From Eonycteris spelaea (lineage: Eukaryota; Chordata; Mammalia; Chiroptera; Pteropodidae): a stretch of DNA of 64,000 nucleotides. Both the position numbers and the translations under genes were made by a program. Each line of letters starts with the position of its first letter. The stretch's first letter is position 1. Below the pieces are notes generated by a model. That model was given only the letters and a program-made list of their open reading frames with translations. It did not search any database and was not told the DNA's origin. The DNA is taken from contig PUFA01000312.1 of the NCBI GenBank assembly GCA_003508835.1, forward strand, positions 1-64,000, read 5' to 3'. Positions 1-11,914 of the stretch are shown here, piece by piece.

Positions 1-1
1 G

Positions 2-790
2 TTCCACCACATGACTGTGGCAGACATATTCTGCTGTCTGGTCTCCCGCCATGGTGCTGCAAATCGCCCTGCGGGGCCACTGGCCATATGGGGTGACGGG
101 CTGTCGGGCCTGCCCTTTCTCATCTTCTGTCCATCATGTTAAGTCCTACTCCTGACTGCTCTCAGCTTGGACATCTTCCTGCTATTCCTCAAGCACCTGG
201 TGGACTGAGATCGGCGCTGTATTGGGTGCGATCAGCCCGTTTGACAGCCTGGTTCTTGGCCTTGCTGCTGGCCATGGTCTTGGATCTATCATCGGGAGCT
301 CCTGGAGCCTACCCATCCCAGCTGGAGTGCATGTTGGACGACAGCAGCTGGACGATAGCTGAGAACACAGTGACTGCCATTCAGTTTATTTTTGGCTTCC
401 TGGTGCCGCTGGTGGTCATGGCCAGCTGCCACGGTGCACTCCTGCGCACTGTGGCCAACACCCCTGGCCCCTGGGCATGGCTGCTGCGGTGTGTTTTTGG
501 TCTGCTGGCCCCCTACCACGTGCTGCGACTGGTGATCAGCATGGCTGCCCCATTCTCCACGCTTTGGACCCAGGCCCTGCTGGCTGAACCCTTTGTCGTG
601 GGACTTGCACTGGCTCACAGCTGCCTCAATCCCATGCTCATCCTGTATTTGGAAGGGCTCACCTTTGCCGGTCCTGACATGCATGTTCAGGCCCTGAAGG
701 GCCCGGGAAGGAAATGAAAGTGTGAACAATGGGAATTCCAGCAGCCATGCCCAGGTCACCGAGATGGAGGAGAGTCTGGAAGGAAATTAG
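2..790 (+). pseudogene. C5AR2: C5AR2 (C5a receptor-like 2, GPR77) 3' part, decayed and cut by the window edge
   Basis: C5AR2 is a seven-helix receptor for the complement fragments C5a and C5a-desArg; it does not couple to G proteins. The sequence enters around TM2 (TVADIFCC) and continues past TM7. Pieces matching C5AR2 lie in different frames: GHWPYGVTGCRA (about 83-120), a TM3 end near 165-210 that runs into a TGA, and a longer open stretch (about 205-717) covering TM4-TM7. That stretch contains ENTVTAIQFIFGFL, LAPYH and the TM7 motif GLALAHSCLNPMLILY. The tail matching DESVDS...SEMEV is again in another frame (about 708-790). At least three frame changes and internal stops make a full receptor impossible here. 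One shift could be a base-calling error of the kind seen in the neighbouring genes, but the number of lesions and the low identity argue for a real pseudogene. It sits upstream of DHX34, as in human. Confidence 0.8.
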
Positions 791-1536
791 TTTTTAAACC
801 TCCTATTGCATTTCACAAAACGGGGCTTCAGGCACAGGTAGATCCAGGGGCTCAATGATAGAGTCATTTATTCCTTAATTCATGTGAAAAACATTTATTA
901 TGCGCACACAATGAGCAAGACTAGGCACTGGGATGTAGCGGTGACCCAAACCGACACAGCTCCCTGCCCCGAGAGCTGACGTTCACGTGCTCTGGTATCT
1001 TCTCCCTTCCCTCCCCTCCCCCATATTCGGTCTCCATGGCCCGGTCCTGAGCTACTGTCAGCAGGTGAAAATACAGGGACACCCATCCAAATCGGATTTC
1101 AGATCAACAACAACAAACATTTTTTTTTTGAGTGTGTCTCAGGAAACATTTGAGACATACTTAAACATTTAAAAATTATTTGCTATTGATTAGAAATTCA
1201 TATTTAACTGAACGGTCTGTAATTTTTTTTTTTCTAAACCAGGTATCTCATTCAGAGCAGAGAAGTGTCCTGGTCTGACTTAGATTTTAAAGGATACCTC
1301 TGCTTGTTGGTGGAGACCCAACTGTGGGGAGGGGAGAGGGAGGGCAGACGATACCAGGGTAACGGATAGTGCAAGGCGTGGTGGTGACTTGGATCAGGGT
1401 AATAGCAGCAGAGGTGGGGAGAGGGTGCCAGGGTACGGACTGATTTTGAGGGGAAGGCCATGGCCAATCTCCATAGCTTGGTACTCTAGACCTCTCTCCA
1501 CCACTGGACACGAACTCAGACCCTGTAGCAGCCAGA
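791..1536. other. Intergenic, with an L2-type fragment at about 868-990
   Basis: No gene is seen. Positions 868-990 resemble the 3' end of an L2/MIR-class element: an ACATTTATTATG start, then a diverged form of the usual 'gcactgggat...' core. The rest, including poly-T runs at 1120 and 1225, shows nothing recognisable. Confidence 0.5.
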
Positions 1537-1965
1537 ACAATGCCCCCCAAAGATGCCCACATCTGAACCCAATATGTGACCTCACATGGCAAAAGGGACT
1601 TTGCAGATGTGATTACGTTAAGGATCTTGGGCTGGGAAGATGACCCAGGACTATCCAGGTGGGCCCAGTGTCATCACAAAGGTCCTTGTAAGGGGGAGGC
1701 AGGAGGATCAGAGTTAGTAGCAGGAGGTGTGACAATGGAAGCAGATGTCAGAGTGATGTCAGAAAGTGGGCCGCGAGCCACGGAACGGAAGCAGCCTCCA
1801 AAAAAGGACAGCAAATGGATTCTCTCTGAAGCCCCCGGAAGGAACGAAGACCCACCGAGGCCTCGATATGAGATTTCTGATCTCCAGAACTCACTAGAGT
1901 CCATTTGTGTTGTTTTAAGTCACTCGGTTTATGGTAACTTGTTAAGCGGCCACGTGAAACAAATA
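1537..1965 (+). mobile_element. MaLR/MLT1-type LTR (ERVL-MaLR)
   Basis: The sequence follows the familiar mammalian MaLR LTR text: GGGACTTTGCAGATGTGATT near 1598, GGTGGGCCCA near 1658, then TCACAAAGGTCCTTGTAAG. It ends with GTTGTTTTAAGTCACTCGGTTTATGGTAACTTGTTA-like sequence near 1908. It is an old solitary LTR with no coding region. The exact subfamily cannot be named without a repeat library. Confidence 0.65.
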
Positions 1966-4689
1966 CGGATCCTGTGGGCTGTACCTTTTCCTGCCTCTGG
2001 GCCTCTTCTCAAGCTGGTGCCACTGCCTGGAATTCCTTTCAGAACAATGTTGCCCGACTGGTCACCACCAACTGCCTGTGGCCATTCAAATTCCCATTCA
2101 TTCAATTAATATAGATTAAAAATAGTTCCTTGGTCGCACTAGCCGAAGTTCAAGTGCTTAATAGCTGCACATGGCTGGTGGCAACCATATTGAGCAGAGC
2201 AGATACAGAATAGATTCTTCATCACAGAAAGTCCTCTCAGGCAGGGGTTGCTCTAGAATCTCACCTGCTCAGACCTTTTAAGTCACACAGTAGCGTCACC
2301 CGTCTGTAGAGTCATGACTCCGGGACAAAACCTTACCCGTAGATTGAACTTTAAGGTAATTCTTACAACAAGCTGAGGTTTGATCCCACGTTTACTTGAC
2401 TCCCGTGCCCTTGCTCTTGATTACGGCCAATTTCCTTCAGTGCTTTGCTCACGTGACACTTTCTCCAGCAAGCCTCCCTGATGCATCCTCCTCCCAGGAA
2501 GGCACTAGTGTTCTCTTTTCTGAGTTTCGGGAACACAAGTTGCCGACTAAATGGTAAATTCCCCAAGAGTGACATCTGCGCCACTTTAATTTCTGTCTCT
2601 CCTCCACCCATCCCAGGCCTTAGAAAGAGCCGAACTACTTTTATTTCTTTGTACCTCGTTTTCTTCCAACTAGATTGTGAGCTCCCCAATGGTGCAGATC
2701 CCCTTCTTGCTATCTTTTTTTTTTTTTTGCTTTCTGTATCTAAGGACACACAGTAGGTCTTCAACAATACATATTTTATCCCTTGGTCTATTGTTCAGAA
2801 TTCTCCTACATCAATGATTAAGACTAAAACTGCCTTGTAGAATGAATTGTGTCCTGGAAAAATGTGTATATTCATGAGAGTTCTGCTTTGAAAAGTCTTT
2901 GTGGTTTTTGAAAAATATTTCCATTTCTTATTGTGTCAGTCTTCCTTTTTGTTAAAAGAGCCAATTGCATGGAAGCTTTCAAACATACACTGTGCGATTT
3001 TTAGGTAGATGTCCATCGATCATTAATCTTTCTTATGTGTTGTAGCTTCACCTTTTTTGCTTTTAAGTTTGTTTTCTTTTGATTTTTTTTTAAACCACAA
3101 ATGTATAGACTTCCTTAAATTTCCAAAGAACAAGGTCGTAATGGCTTCTTCATGAGCTAGTTTTAAGTTTGCCACTCAATCCTGGTTTGGTAGTTTGTGA
3201 CTTCCGTCTTGATTTCATATTGTGGTTTACTTCTCATTTTCCTTCAAAAGAGTCATAGTTCTGTTTTGCATATTTTAAGCAGGTGTTTAGTGGATTTCTC
3301 CTTGTTCTTTTGGGGTAATGACATATGAATTGGCCTCTCTATGTTCAACTTGTTCCCCAAAGGTTTGAAAATTACACCCGTCAAAAGTTCAGAAATAAAA
3401 GTCAAACCAATGAATCACTGAAGTCATGATTAATAAAAGCTTATTGTGCACATATCAAAAAGCAGTTTGCAAGGGAGTAAACCAAACCAAAACATGGGAT
3501 GAATCTTAGCCATATATTGTCATAAAGCAGTGACTGTTTATTCTTCACAGTGATTGCTTATAATATTAGAATTTTCTTAAATAACAGGGTATTGGTCAGC
3601 GGTTACCTCATACCTACCTTGGGAAATAGTTCAAGTTGTGCTTATAATTTCCGGAAGCATAAGCAAGAACTGATTCAGGTCGGTGTTGCACAATAAGCCA
3701 AATTCAGCTTTGTTTCTTTGACTCTACTGGTTTTGTCTCCTTAAGGAATGTTCAAGGTTGGTCCCTGTTACTTTTTGATTTCAACACATCCAGCTTCCCA
3801 TTCGATGTCCCAACTCGGTGTCCAATCCGTAACTTAAACGTAGTATGCTCCAAATGGAACTCTGGATTTCTCTCTCCCTCAGCCTTCCTCCTGCATCTTC
3901 CTGATCTTGGTTGATGGCAACTCCATATTTCCAGGTGTTGGGAGAAAAACTTAAAACCTTTGGGGCCATCCTTGACGCCTCTCTCTTTCACATTCCATGG
4001 CCAATGCGTTAGCCTCTCCCTCGGGTTCCACCTTAAAATTCCTTCAGGATCCGACCACTTCTCACCATCTTCTCTGCCATTAACCTGGTCCAGCCGCCAC
4101 ACTCTCTCACCTATTGCAGCTGCCTCCTCCCTGGTGCCCTTTTCTCATATTGGTTCCCTACGGTCTGCTTCCCACAGGGGAACCAGAAGATTCTGTTAAA
4201 ATCTAAGTCAGATGGTGTCTCGCGTTTGTACTCAGATGCCTCCCAGGGCTGCCAGCTCACACAGAGGAGAAGCCCAATTCTTCAGCATGGTGTGTATGAT
4301 CCATTCACCTCCTCTCCCCACCCGGTTCTCTGCTACACACCCACCCTCACTCCAGCCACTACGCCAGCTTGTCAGTCCTTGAATCCACCAAGTTTGTCAC
4401 GAGTCACATCTCATTTTTTCCATTTGCTGTTTCCTCTACGTAGAATGCTCTCCCCGAGGGGTCTCCGCGGTTCCCACTGTTTTCAGCTTTCACTTTTCTC
4501 AGTTGTGCTGAGATGCCACTTTCTAGATGTCTCTGACCATGGAACTTTAAATAGCCTCACTGTTCACCGTTTCCTGCTTTGTTGAATTATAATGAGTAAA
4601 TCTCGGGAGTGTTTTAATAGTGTCTGGGCCCCGGCAACTATTGTAACCCAACGAGGGTGTTTTAGCCCAACCCTCTCTCCTTCGCTGGG
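1966..4689. other. Intergenic repeats: two antisense L2 stretches and AT-rich DNA
   Basis: Positions 2440-2775 and 3780-4620 read like L2 elements on the minus strand. Their + strand text includes 'gattgtgagctcccc', 'acacagtaggtcttcaa', 'tagaatgctctccccgag' and 'ctccagccactacgccag', typical of reverse L2 3' regions. Positions 2776-3779 are AT-rich with no gene and no repeat I can name. No coding exon is apparent. Confidence 0.55.
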
Positions 4690-5110
4690 TTAAAATCCGA
4701 GCGCCCAGGTGATCCCAGTATGCAAATAGCCGTTCAGGGCCGGGGTCTCAGAGCCAGTCTCCACCGCAGCGGCTCTCCCGGGCCTGGAGGACGAGCGTCA
4801 CCCGCGTCTCCGCACGAAGCGAGGCGGGGCCGGAGCGTGAGCGGGCGCAGGCGCAGAGTGATGCTTGAGCGTTCGCGGCTGCCCATTGGCTCTTCCCTCC
4901 GTGGCGGGGCGGGGCCGAGCCGCGGGGATGGCGTGCGCATGCGCTGAACCGGCTGTGGGTGCGGGGCGGGCGCTGGGGACCGGAACGTGAAGCGCTCGCG
5001 GCGGTTATGTAGGTGACGGACGCTGCGCCTACGCGGGGCTCTTGTTGGGCGGTCCGAGTCGGGCCGGGTCCGGGGTGTCCAGGGAGTGAGCTGGGGTGGC
5101 GGGAGATACC
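4690..5110 (+). promoter_or_regulatory. DHX34: CpG-island promoter, probably the DHX34 promoter
   Basis: The segment is GC-rich and dense in CpG. It carries a perfect palindromic NRF-1 site TGCGCATGCGC (4934-4944), an inverted CCAAT box (ATTGG, 4885-4889) and overlapping GC boxes (GGCGGGGCGGGGC, 4903-4915). This is a typical TATA-less housekeeping layout. It lies 2.5 kb upstream of the DHX34 coding exon, the place expected for a noncoding first exon. A possible splice donor is at 5014 (ATGTAG then GTGACG), but exon borders are not certain. Because the rest of DHX34 is missing, any transcript started here would be truncated or would read into L1 sequence. Confidence 0.65.
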
Positions 5111-7396
5111 GAGATGAGGAAATATGTTGGAGGAGGGGTCGGGAGTAGCGGACGGAGATGGAGCCTGAGCGTCCCCGAAGAACGTGGGGGACAGAGAGGC
5201 CCGAGAAATCGTGGTACGACAAAGAAGCTGCGAGAAACTGAGGGTCCGAGGGCCCGGGAGGTCAGGAGAGGAGGAAAGCTGAGAACGAGAGAGGTGGAGG
5301 GCAAGAAACTGATGGGTTCCACCGGGAGAGGCTCACAGCGTTTTTGCGGGAAACGAGTCGTCCTGGGACTTCAAGTCGGGGGCTGACGCAGAAAGATTAG
5401 AGTGGGAACAGGGGAGCAGGAACAGACGGAAGGGGAGGACAATTTAAGTGCGCAATTTAAGTAGGATGAGAGGCGGAATCATGGGGAGAGACCTGTAGAT
5501 ATGGAAAGATGGAGACAGTGAAATAGGGAGAATCTGAAAGAAACTGACATGAGATGCTGGCCCGTGAACGGCATGGACTGAAAAAGACAGGACACTGAGA
5601 CCAGAAGATGGAGAGCCAGAAAGGAGAGAAATAGGGAGGCAAAGAAAACCACTAAAAGCTCCGAGCCTAGAAAAGAGAAACCTAGACGTGGTCAGAGACA
5701 GAGTGATAGAGAAACTAGTAGATTCAGGAACTCTAAAAAACGTGGCTTAAAAGAGTAGACCCCTTGATATCTGTGCTGATGCTCTCAGTTGGGCCCACGT
5801 GCGGACACAGACGTTTTAAAGCCTGAGAGGGATGCTCTCTCATTCTAGACCCGTAGCATTGCAGGAGTCTTTCACGGCTCTGTGCTCTTACCTCCTGCCT
5901 AGAGTAGGGGGTCCCAGAAGGTGCTCTGGCATCACCCAGTCCAGGTGTTTAATAAGTGATGTGCCTTCCCACAGGCTGCTGCTCCTATGGGAAACAATTC
6001 TGCCAGTTTGCTAGTTCTTCCTCAGATGGGACGTGTCTCTGGCTCTAATGACTCCCAGAGTCGGCCTGAGTTCCCCTGACACTGGAGAGATCGAAGCTGC
6101 AAGCTCTGGTCCATGAGGGCTAGAGATGAGGCAGACCAAGTGGAAGCATTGCGCATGCCATTATGCAGGCCAGTTGTGGCCTTTTGAACGTATTTTTTTC
6201 CAGGTTATGTGTCCCTGGTTCTCGCTGTTTTTCCTGTGTTAGTCACCATTGGGAGAAGCTCTGGACTTGAGTGCTAGTTACTATTTAGCTTCCATGTACC
6301 AGGTTAGGTGATAAACATTGCCATGTTTTGAGGGATATTGAGTGCGTTTGATAGATGAGGAAAACAGCCTCACAGAACTTAATTTGCCAGTGATCTCACA
6401 TCTAATTAATGATGAAGCTGAGGTTCAAACTCAGATCTGCCCAACTCCAAAGCCTTTATTTCGCATGAGAAGGTTTAGAACCCTTTCAAGATCATAAATC
6501 CTTACAAGAGTCTGTGCTGGACTCCCTGCAGGAAACTGCACCTATGGGGGTATGGTCTATGTTAGTTAGGACACAGGCATCTGTGAGGCAGAAACCCACC
6601 TTTAAGCAAAAAGACGTTTTCTCGTGTTGCTGGGTAGTGGAGGGTTATAGGCAACTAAGCATCAGGCACTAAATGATGTCGCCAAACTTCTGCCCCCTCC
6701 CTCTTCTACTCTCTCCTTGTAGTGGCTCAGTGACCGTCCTTGTCAGCTGCACTGTGCCCACGTGCAGGCTTTTCTCTAGGGAAAGTGATCATCTCAGGAG
6801 ATACTACCAAGAGTTCCGGGTTTATGTCGGCCTTGCCTAGCCACAGTAGACGAAATCAGAACTTTTTCGTAACCCGGTGTGAATCCCAGAGAGGTCTCAG
6901 TTATCTTGCCTTGGATGGTGTCCACATCTCAGTCCAGGCACTGGTTCAAGGGAGCGTAGGGTACCATGATTGGCCAGACCTTCGGCACCTGCCTAGCCAA
7001 TGGGGGTCTCCGGTTTCAAGGCCATCAGAACCACATTGAATCCAGGAAGGGCTGCTCTCCCAAGGCAGGCACCTCCTGTTAGGAGGAAGAAGGAAGGGGT
7101 GTGCTGAGCAGCAAAGGCACGAAAACGCAACGCTTGCAAATGTGTGCACTCCGTCTCACTTAATCAGTACTCCCAGAGTACTCTTCGTATAGCACACCTC
7201 TCGTGGTTTTGGTCAGGGGAGGCTCCCACAGACCCCTGGGCTTCCTGCATCACAGCCCCAGCCAGTGGATTGTCATTCTGGTGACGTGTGTGCTCTTGCA
7301 TGTGAGCATGACCACTCGTGGGGGCTCAGGTGACCTTTTTCTTACTGTCAATAAATGTTTCTAAAAACGAATGAGCGTCTTCTGGTCTTTTCCTAG
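5111..7396. other. Remnant of DHX34 intron 1: purine-rich tract, MIR and unique DNA
   Basis: Positions 5111-5760 are purine-rich degenerate GAGA/GAAA sequence. Positions 6290-6480 match an antisense MIR ('gatgaggaaaacagcctcacag', then 'gaggttcaaactcag'). The remainder shows no exon. A good acceptor, TTTTCCTAG, closes the interval at 7396. Confidence 0.5.
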
Positions 7397-8105
7397 GCAT
7401 CAGGGCCTGAAAATCTAGGAGGAACTTGTATCCGTCCCGGAGAGCACTGCAGGAGTCGTGAGGTGCCCTGTGAGTCACCAGCTTGACCCTGGCCATTTAC
7501 TCTGCCGTCACCTGCGGCGATCCTGTGCCACTCCTGAGTTCCTTGTTGTAGGCACTGGCCTCTCACTGCAGGAGGTGGGGATGGATGAGAATGTTTGGTC
7601 CAGGTGATCAAGACTGAGGCCAGTTTTGTGACAATGTTGTGATGGCTGCTCCCCGGATGAGGGAGGGCAGGGCTCACCGGGACCGATCCCGGGCCCCCAG
7701 CGAGGAGGAGGCCCTGGAGAAATGGGACTGGAATTGTCCAGAGACCCGGCGTCTGTTCGAGGATGCCTTCTTCGGCGACGAGGATTATATCCGCCAGGAC
7801 TCGGAGGAGTGCCGGAAGTTCTGGACCTTCTTTGAACGTTTATAGAGATTCCAGAATCTCAGGACCCCCAGGAAGGAGGAGAAAGACCCTGGGCGTCCCC
7901 AGCCCGGCATCCCGGCACTGGCCGACCTACCTGGAGCTTATGACTCGCGTTACCGCATCAACCTCTCTGTCCTGGGCCCCGATGCTCGGGGGTCTCGGTG
8001 GCCGGCCGGCGTCTGCCCCCGGAGAGAGTGTCTGAGTTCCGCCAAGCTCTGTCGCATTACCTGGACTTCGGCGGCTGGCCAGACTGCAGTGTGAGTGGAC
8101 ACCGC
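7397..8105 (+). pseudogene. DHX34: DHX34 first coding exon, broken and orphaned
   Basis: DHX34 is a DEAH-box RNA helicase acting in nonsense-mediated mRNA decay. After an acceptor at 7396 and a 5' UTR, an ATG at 7642 opens a reading frame matching the DHX34 N-terminus: the blocks [25 protein letters not shown] and [14 protein letters not shown] are clear. A TAG at 7843-7845 stands where the family has CAG (Gln). The same frame then continues with [33 protein letters not shown]. The frame is lost again near 8000. Near 8070, about 19 bases are missing between two copies of a TTCGGC-like repeat. Similarity stops at about 8100, next to antisense L1. No helicase domain exon (GDTGCGKST, DEVHER and so on) is found anywhere before MEIS3. 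The stop is a substitution, unlike the homopolymer errors in MEIS3 and SLC8A2. Confidence 0.85.
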
Positions 8106-8117
8106 TTCCTGTCTTCA

Positions 8118-9080
8118 GTGTCATAAGTGTACAGCTCTGAATATTCACAAGTCAAGTATATTTGTGTAACTAGCACCCAGATAAAAAATCTGCCTTTCCA
8201 GCACCCCAAAGTCTTCTCGTCTCCCCTTCTAGTTACCCCCTTGAGGCCCTCCGGGTCATCACTATTCTTACTGATAAATCATCACCTTAGGCTAGATCAT
8301 CACACCTGCGTTAATGATAGAACATCACAGATTATTTTTGGCTCTTTATCTTCTTATAAATAGAATGAAAAGTACGTTCTCTTCTGGCCTGACTTCTGCG
8401 CTCACTCTCAGTTTTGTGAGGTTCTTCTACTGTGTACGTGCGGGTGTGTGGTGTGCTTTTCCGGCGCTGCACGGTTTCCCACGGTGATGGCACCACATAT
8501 GTTTGTCCCTTCTACTGCTCCTGGGAATTTGGGGTGTCTCCAGTTTGAGGCTCTTGTGAACAGTACCTCTCTAAACGTCCTGTGTCCTGCCTTTGGTATC
8601 TTTGGTGCATATTTTTGTGGGGCGTGTGTCTAGCAGTGGGATTGCTGGTGGTATCAGATTTTAATTTGCTGTGTGGGTTTTAATTTGCGTTTCTCGGGTG
8701 ACTGAGGATGTTGAGCACCTTTCCATGTGTTTACTGGCCGTTGGCAGATGCACTTTGGTGAAGTGACTGTTCCGGTCTTTTTCTGTTTGTCTTTTGCACT
8801 GTCTGTCATTCTGTTTTTGATTTATGGGCTTTATTGATTGTGGATAAGAGTTCTTCGTAGGATCTATGTATCGCAAATCTGGTCTCCTGCTTTGTGAATG
8901 GCCTTTCATTTTCTGAAAGGTTGTCTTTCGATGGTGATATCTTTTTATTTCAAGTGTGTCATTTTCTTTTTATGGCTGACAGTCTTTGGGATCTGTTAAA
9001 GAAATTTTTGCTTACTTTAAGGTCGCAAAGATGTTCTGATTTTTTTCTAATTACATTTGGAACTATAATTCATCTGAAAT
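8118..9080 (-). mobile_element. L1 fragment (3' region, antisense)
   Basis: On the + strand this reads as the reverse of an L1 3' region: 'gggaatttggggtgtctcca', 'agcagtgggattgctgg', 'ttaatttgcgtttctcgg', 'gatgttgagcacctttcc' and 'ttggtgaagtgactgttc' follow each other in the usual order. It directly abuts the DHX34 exon remnant. Coordinates are approximate. Confidence 0.75.
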
Positions 9081-9082
9081 AG

Positions 9083-9125
9083 GTGTGTGTGTGTGTGTGT
9101 GTGTGTGTTTGTGTGCGCGCGCGCG
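9083..9125. repeat. (GT)n microsatellite ending in (GC)n
   Basis: GT dinucleotides run from 9083, then switch to GCGCGC up to 9125. The alternating purine-pyrimidine run could adopt Z-DNA. Confidence 0.9.
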
Positions 9126-9289
9126 ATGTGAAGCACCACTTTCTAGCTGAGTTACCTTGGATGAGTGACCTCAGTTTCCCCATCTGTGAGGTAAGGATAA
9201 GAATAATTTTACAGTCTACGGCCATGGTACCCTGAACAAGCCCGATCCCAGCTGGGGCCCCCTGTGCGTGCGTTCAGTTTGGGCAGGTT

Positions 9290-10395
9290 GTTCGGATTTG
9301 TTTTCCGAAGTCGTTTCAGCAGTTTGCGTTCCTGCCAGCAGTGGGTGTGCCACACGCCGACTCACGACTGTCAGTGATCGCCACTGAAGCCAGTCTAATG
9401 TTTAATTTAGTTTGAATGGCATTTTCATGACGACTAGTGACGTCAGGTGTTTTTTCACGAGCTTATTAGCCATTTATGTATTTTTTGGAATTTATATTAA
9501 AAATTTGTCTCTTGTAACTGTGTTCTTTGTTTTCTTATTGACTTGAGAGTTATTTATAAAACAAATAGTTTCTATATCTCTTTTAATGTAAATATATTAG
9601 CCATACATATGTATCGTGAATATTTTCTCCAAGTGTGTACTTGCCTTTTAATTTTTACAGTGTCTATTGCAGAGCAGAAGTGTTTAATTTAGGTGAAGTT
9701 CAATGTATCATTTTTCTTTTATTTGTACTTTTAAATTATTTTTATTTTATTATTGCTTATTTGTATTGTTTATATTTAGTCATTTTAAGTTTTAATTATG
9801 TTTGTACCTATTTCTCTTATTTACATTTATTATTCTACAATTTAAATTTTTAATTTTTATTATTTATACTTTTCGTGTGCTACGTAAGAAATCTGTATCT
9901 ACTCCCAAGGTCGTGACTTTTTTTCTCCTGTGTTTTCTTTTACAAATGTTATGGTTTTAGGTTTTACTATTAAGCCCATAATGGAATTCCAGTTTTTGCG
10001 TGTGATGGGAGCTGAGTCGAGGTCCCTTCTCCTGCATGTCCGTGTCCGGTTGTTCCAGCCCCATTCGTGGCAAAGGCCATTCTCTCCCCTTTGAGTTGGA
10101 CGCCTGAACGGAGTGAATGACGAAGCCGCGCAGGCCCGTTCCTGAGCTTGTCCCCTGGACCTGCTCGGAGGGGCCCATCCCCGTGTCACGTCCTGATTGC
10201 CGCAGCTCTACAGTGAGCCTTGAAATCGGGGGCGCAAGTCCCCCGGCTTTGTTTTTTGTCGGGATGGTTCGGGCTGGTCTAGGCTCTGTGCGTTTCCGTT
10301 TTAGAATCAGCTCGTCACTCTCTACGGAGGCCTCCTGCGATTGCAACCGGAAGTGTCTTGATTCCACCCGTATTTAGGGAGAAGGATGTGTTGAC
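9290..10395 (-). mobile_element. L1 fragment (antisense, continuing towards ORF2)
   Basis: Several stretches match reverse L1 sequence in order: 'cctgccagcagtgggtgtgc', 'gagcttattagccatttatg', 'attttctccaagtgtgtact', 'gcagagcagaagtgtttaat', 'tatggttttaggttttact', and the 'gggcgcaagtcccccggctttg' area near 10235. No open reading frame survives. It is probably the same insertion as the fragment ending near 9080. Confidence 0.65.
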
Positions 10396-11600
10396 CTGTC
10401 AACCACAGTGAGTCAGTTCTAAGTCTTTCAGTCCATGAATATGGTATAGCTCCCCTTTTAAAAACGTACTTCCGGTCTCCTTTCATTTCCTCAGCAACGT
10501 TTCGAGGCGCTCGGTGCACAGGCCTCACACGACCACAGCGCAAGCCTGCAGGCCGTGGTTTGCTGGCCCTGGTCCTGATCACCGCTGCGTCAGAGACCCT
10601 CAAGGCCTGGACACCGTCACCACTGTCAGTCCCCTTCTGTCTGTCTGTTTCCTCACCTGTGAGATGGGGATGATGACAGGCCCACTTCACAATGTCGTGA
10701 GTGTCGAATGCATTAATCCACGTGCTTACGACAGTGCTTAGCGCATAATAGGTGCTCAGCAGTCAGTAGCTGCGATTACCCCCAGTGCAACCAAGTGCAA
10801 TAATAAAGGCAACCAAGACGTGCCTGTCCGTTACCGGTGTGACATCAGAGAGAGATGGGGCCATTTCTCACGTCAGAAATCTGAGTACCGATTCAGATTT
10901 TTTTCCCTCTTCCTACTGCATCCAATCCCTAGGTCCTCTCTGCTTCCTTTTTTCTGAATCTCATTCTTTGTGGGTCAGCATTCCATCATTGGATCTCTGA
11001 ACAAGATTCAATCTACTTATAATACATCTGGGGTCATCTCCAGGCTTCGGCAGAAGTGAACGCCCTCATACCTACACCCTGGGGTTCACGTGGAGCACTC
11101 ACATCTTCACCCCCAGTCTCTTCACCTGCTCCGTCGGGCCTCTGCCTTCTCCCCGCGCCCCTCTGCACCTGCTTCAGTAAGGTCAGTGGTGACCTGCAAC
11201 CCTTATACTCTGGTCCTCAGCTTGCTTATGTTTGGCCCTCTATCTGCCTGCCTGAGCTGGTAAGGTCAGCACGCGGATGACCTTAAGGTGACACGTGATA
11301 ATTGGATGGCGGCCTCCTCTCTAACAAGTGGCCCCATTTCCCCAACTTCTTTCCGCGCTCACCTTCCGAAGCAGTCCTTGAGTCCGCCCCTCCTCCTCTC
11401 CCAGGGCTCCACCCCTGCTGGGGGCCTCCCTGTCTCCTTCCACTCCCCCTGTCAGTTCCCCTCGGCCGCCAAAGCAAACCACCACCAAATGGGTGACGTA
11501 GAGGAACAGAAACCCTCTCAGACCACGGTGGGCAGGGCCGTGCTCCCCTTGGGGTCTGCAGGGGCGCCCTCTCCGGGCCCTTCCGGGTTTGGGGGCTTCT
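10396..11600. other. Intergenic, MIR at about 10600-10765
   Basis: MIR is recognised by 'ctgtttcctcacctgtgaga' followed by 'gtgcttagcgcataataggt'. The rest, up to 11600, shows no exon and no repeat I can name with confidence. No DHX34 peptide appears in any frame. Confidence 0.5.
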
Positions 11601-11865
11601 GCGGGCCACCTTTGGCGTCCTGTGGCGCGTGGCTGCCTCACTCCAGCCCTCCATCTTCACATGGCTGTCTCCTCCCCGAGTGCCTGTCCGCGTCCAAATT
11701 TCCCTTTCTTATAAGGACACCCTGTGAGCTTAAGTCGATCATCGACCAAGACCCTGGTTCCAGATACGGTCATGTTCACAGATCTGGGAATAAGACTTCA
11801 GTTGATCCCTTAGGCCACAGTTTCACCCATAACACACCATCTGGTCCACCCTCCACGTGGCAGCC
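11600..11865 (-). mobile_element. MaLR-type LTR fragment (antisense)
   Basis: The + strand reads 'cctccatcttcacatggctg', then 'cttataaggacaccctgtga', typical of a reversed MaLR LTR. Only part of the LTR is recognisable. Confidence 0.45.
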
Positions 11866-11914
11866 CAAGGGGCAAAGCACCAACCCAACATGTCCCTTAT
11901 CTGCTGAAATTCTT

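Noticed and set aside
8660..9080. Possible further DHX34 exons after the first one
   Set aside because: The text in this span follows antisense L1 order; none of the DEAH helicase motifs occurs in any frame up to MEIS3.
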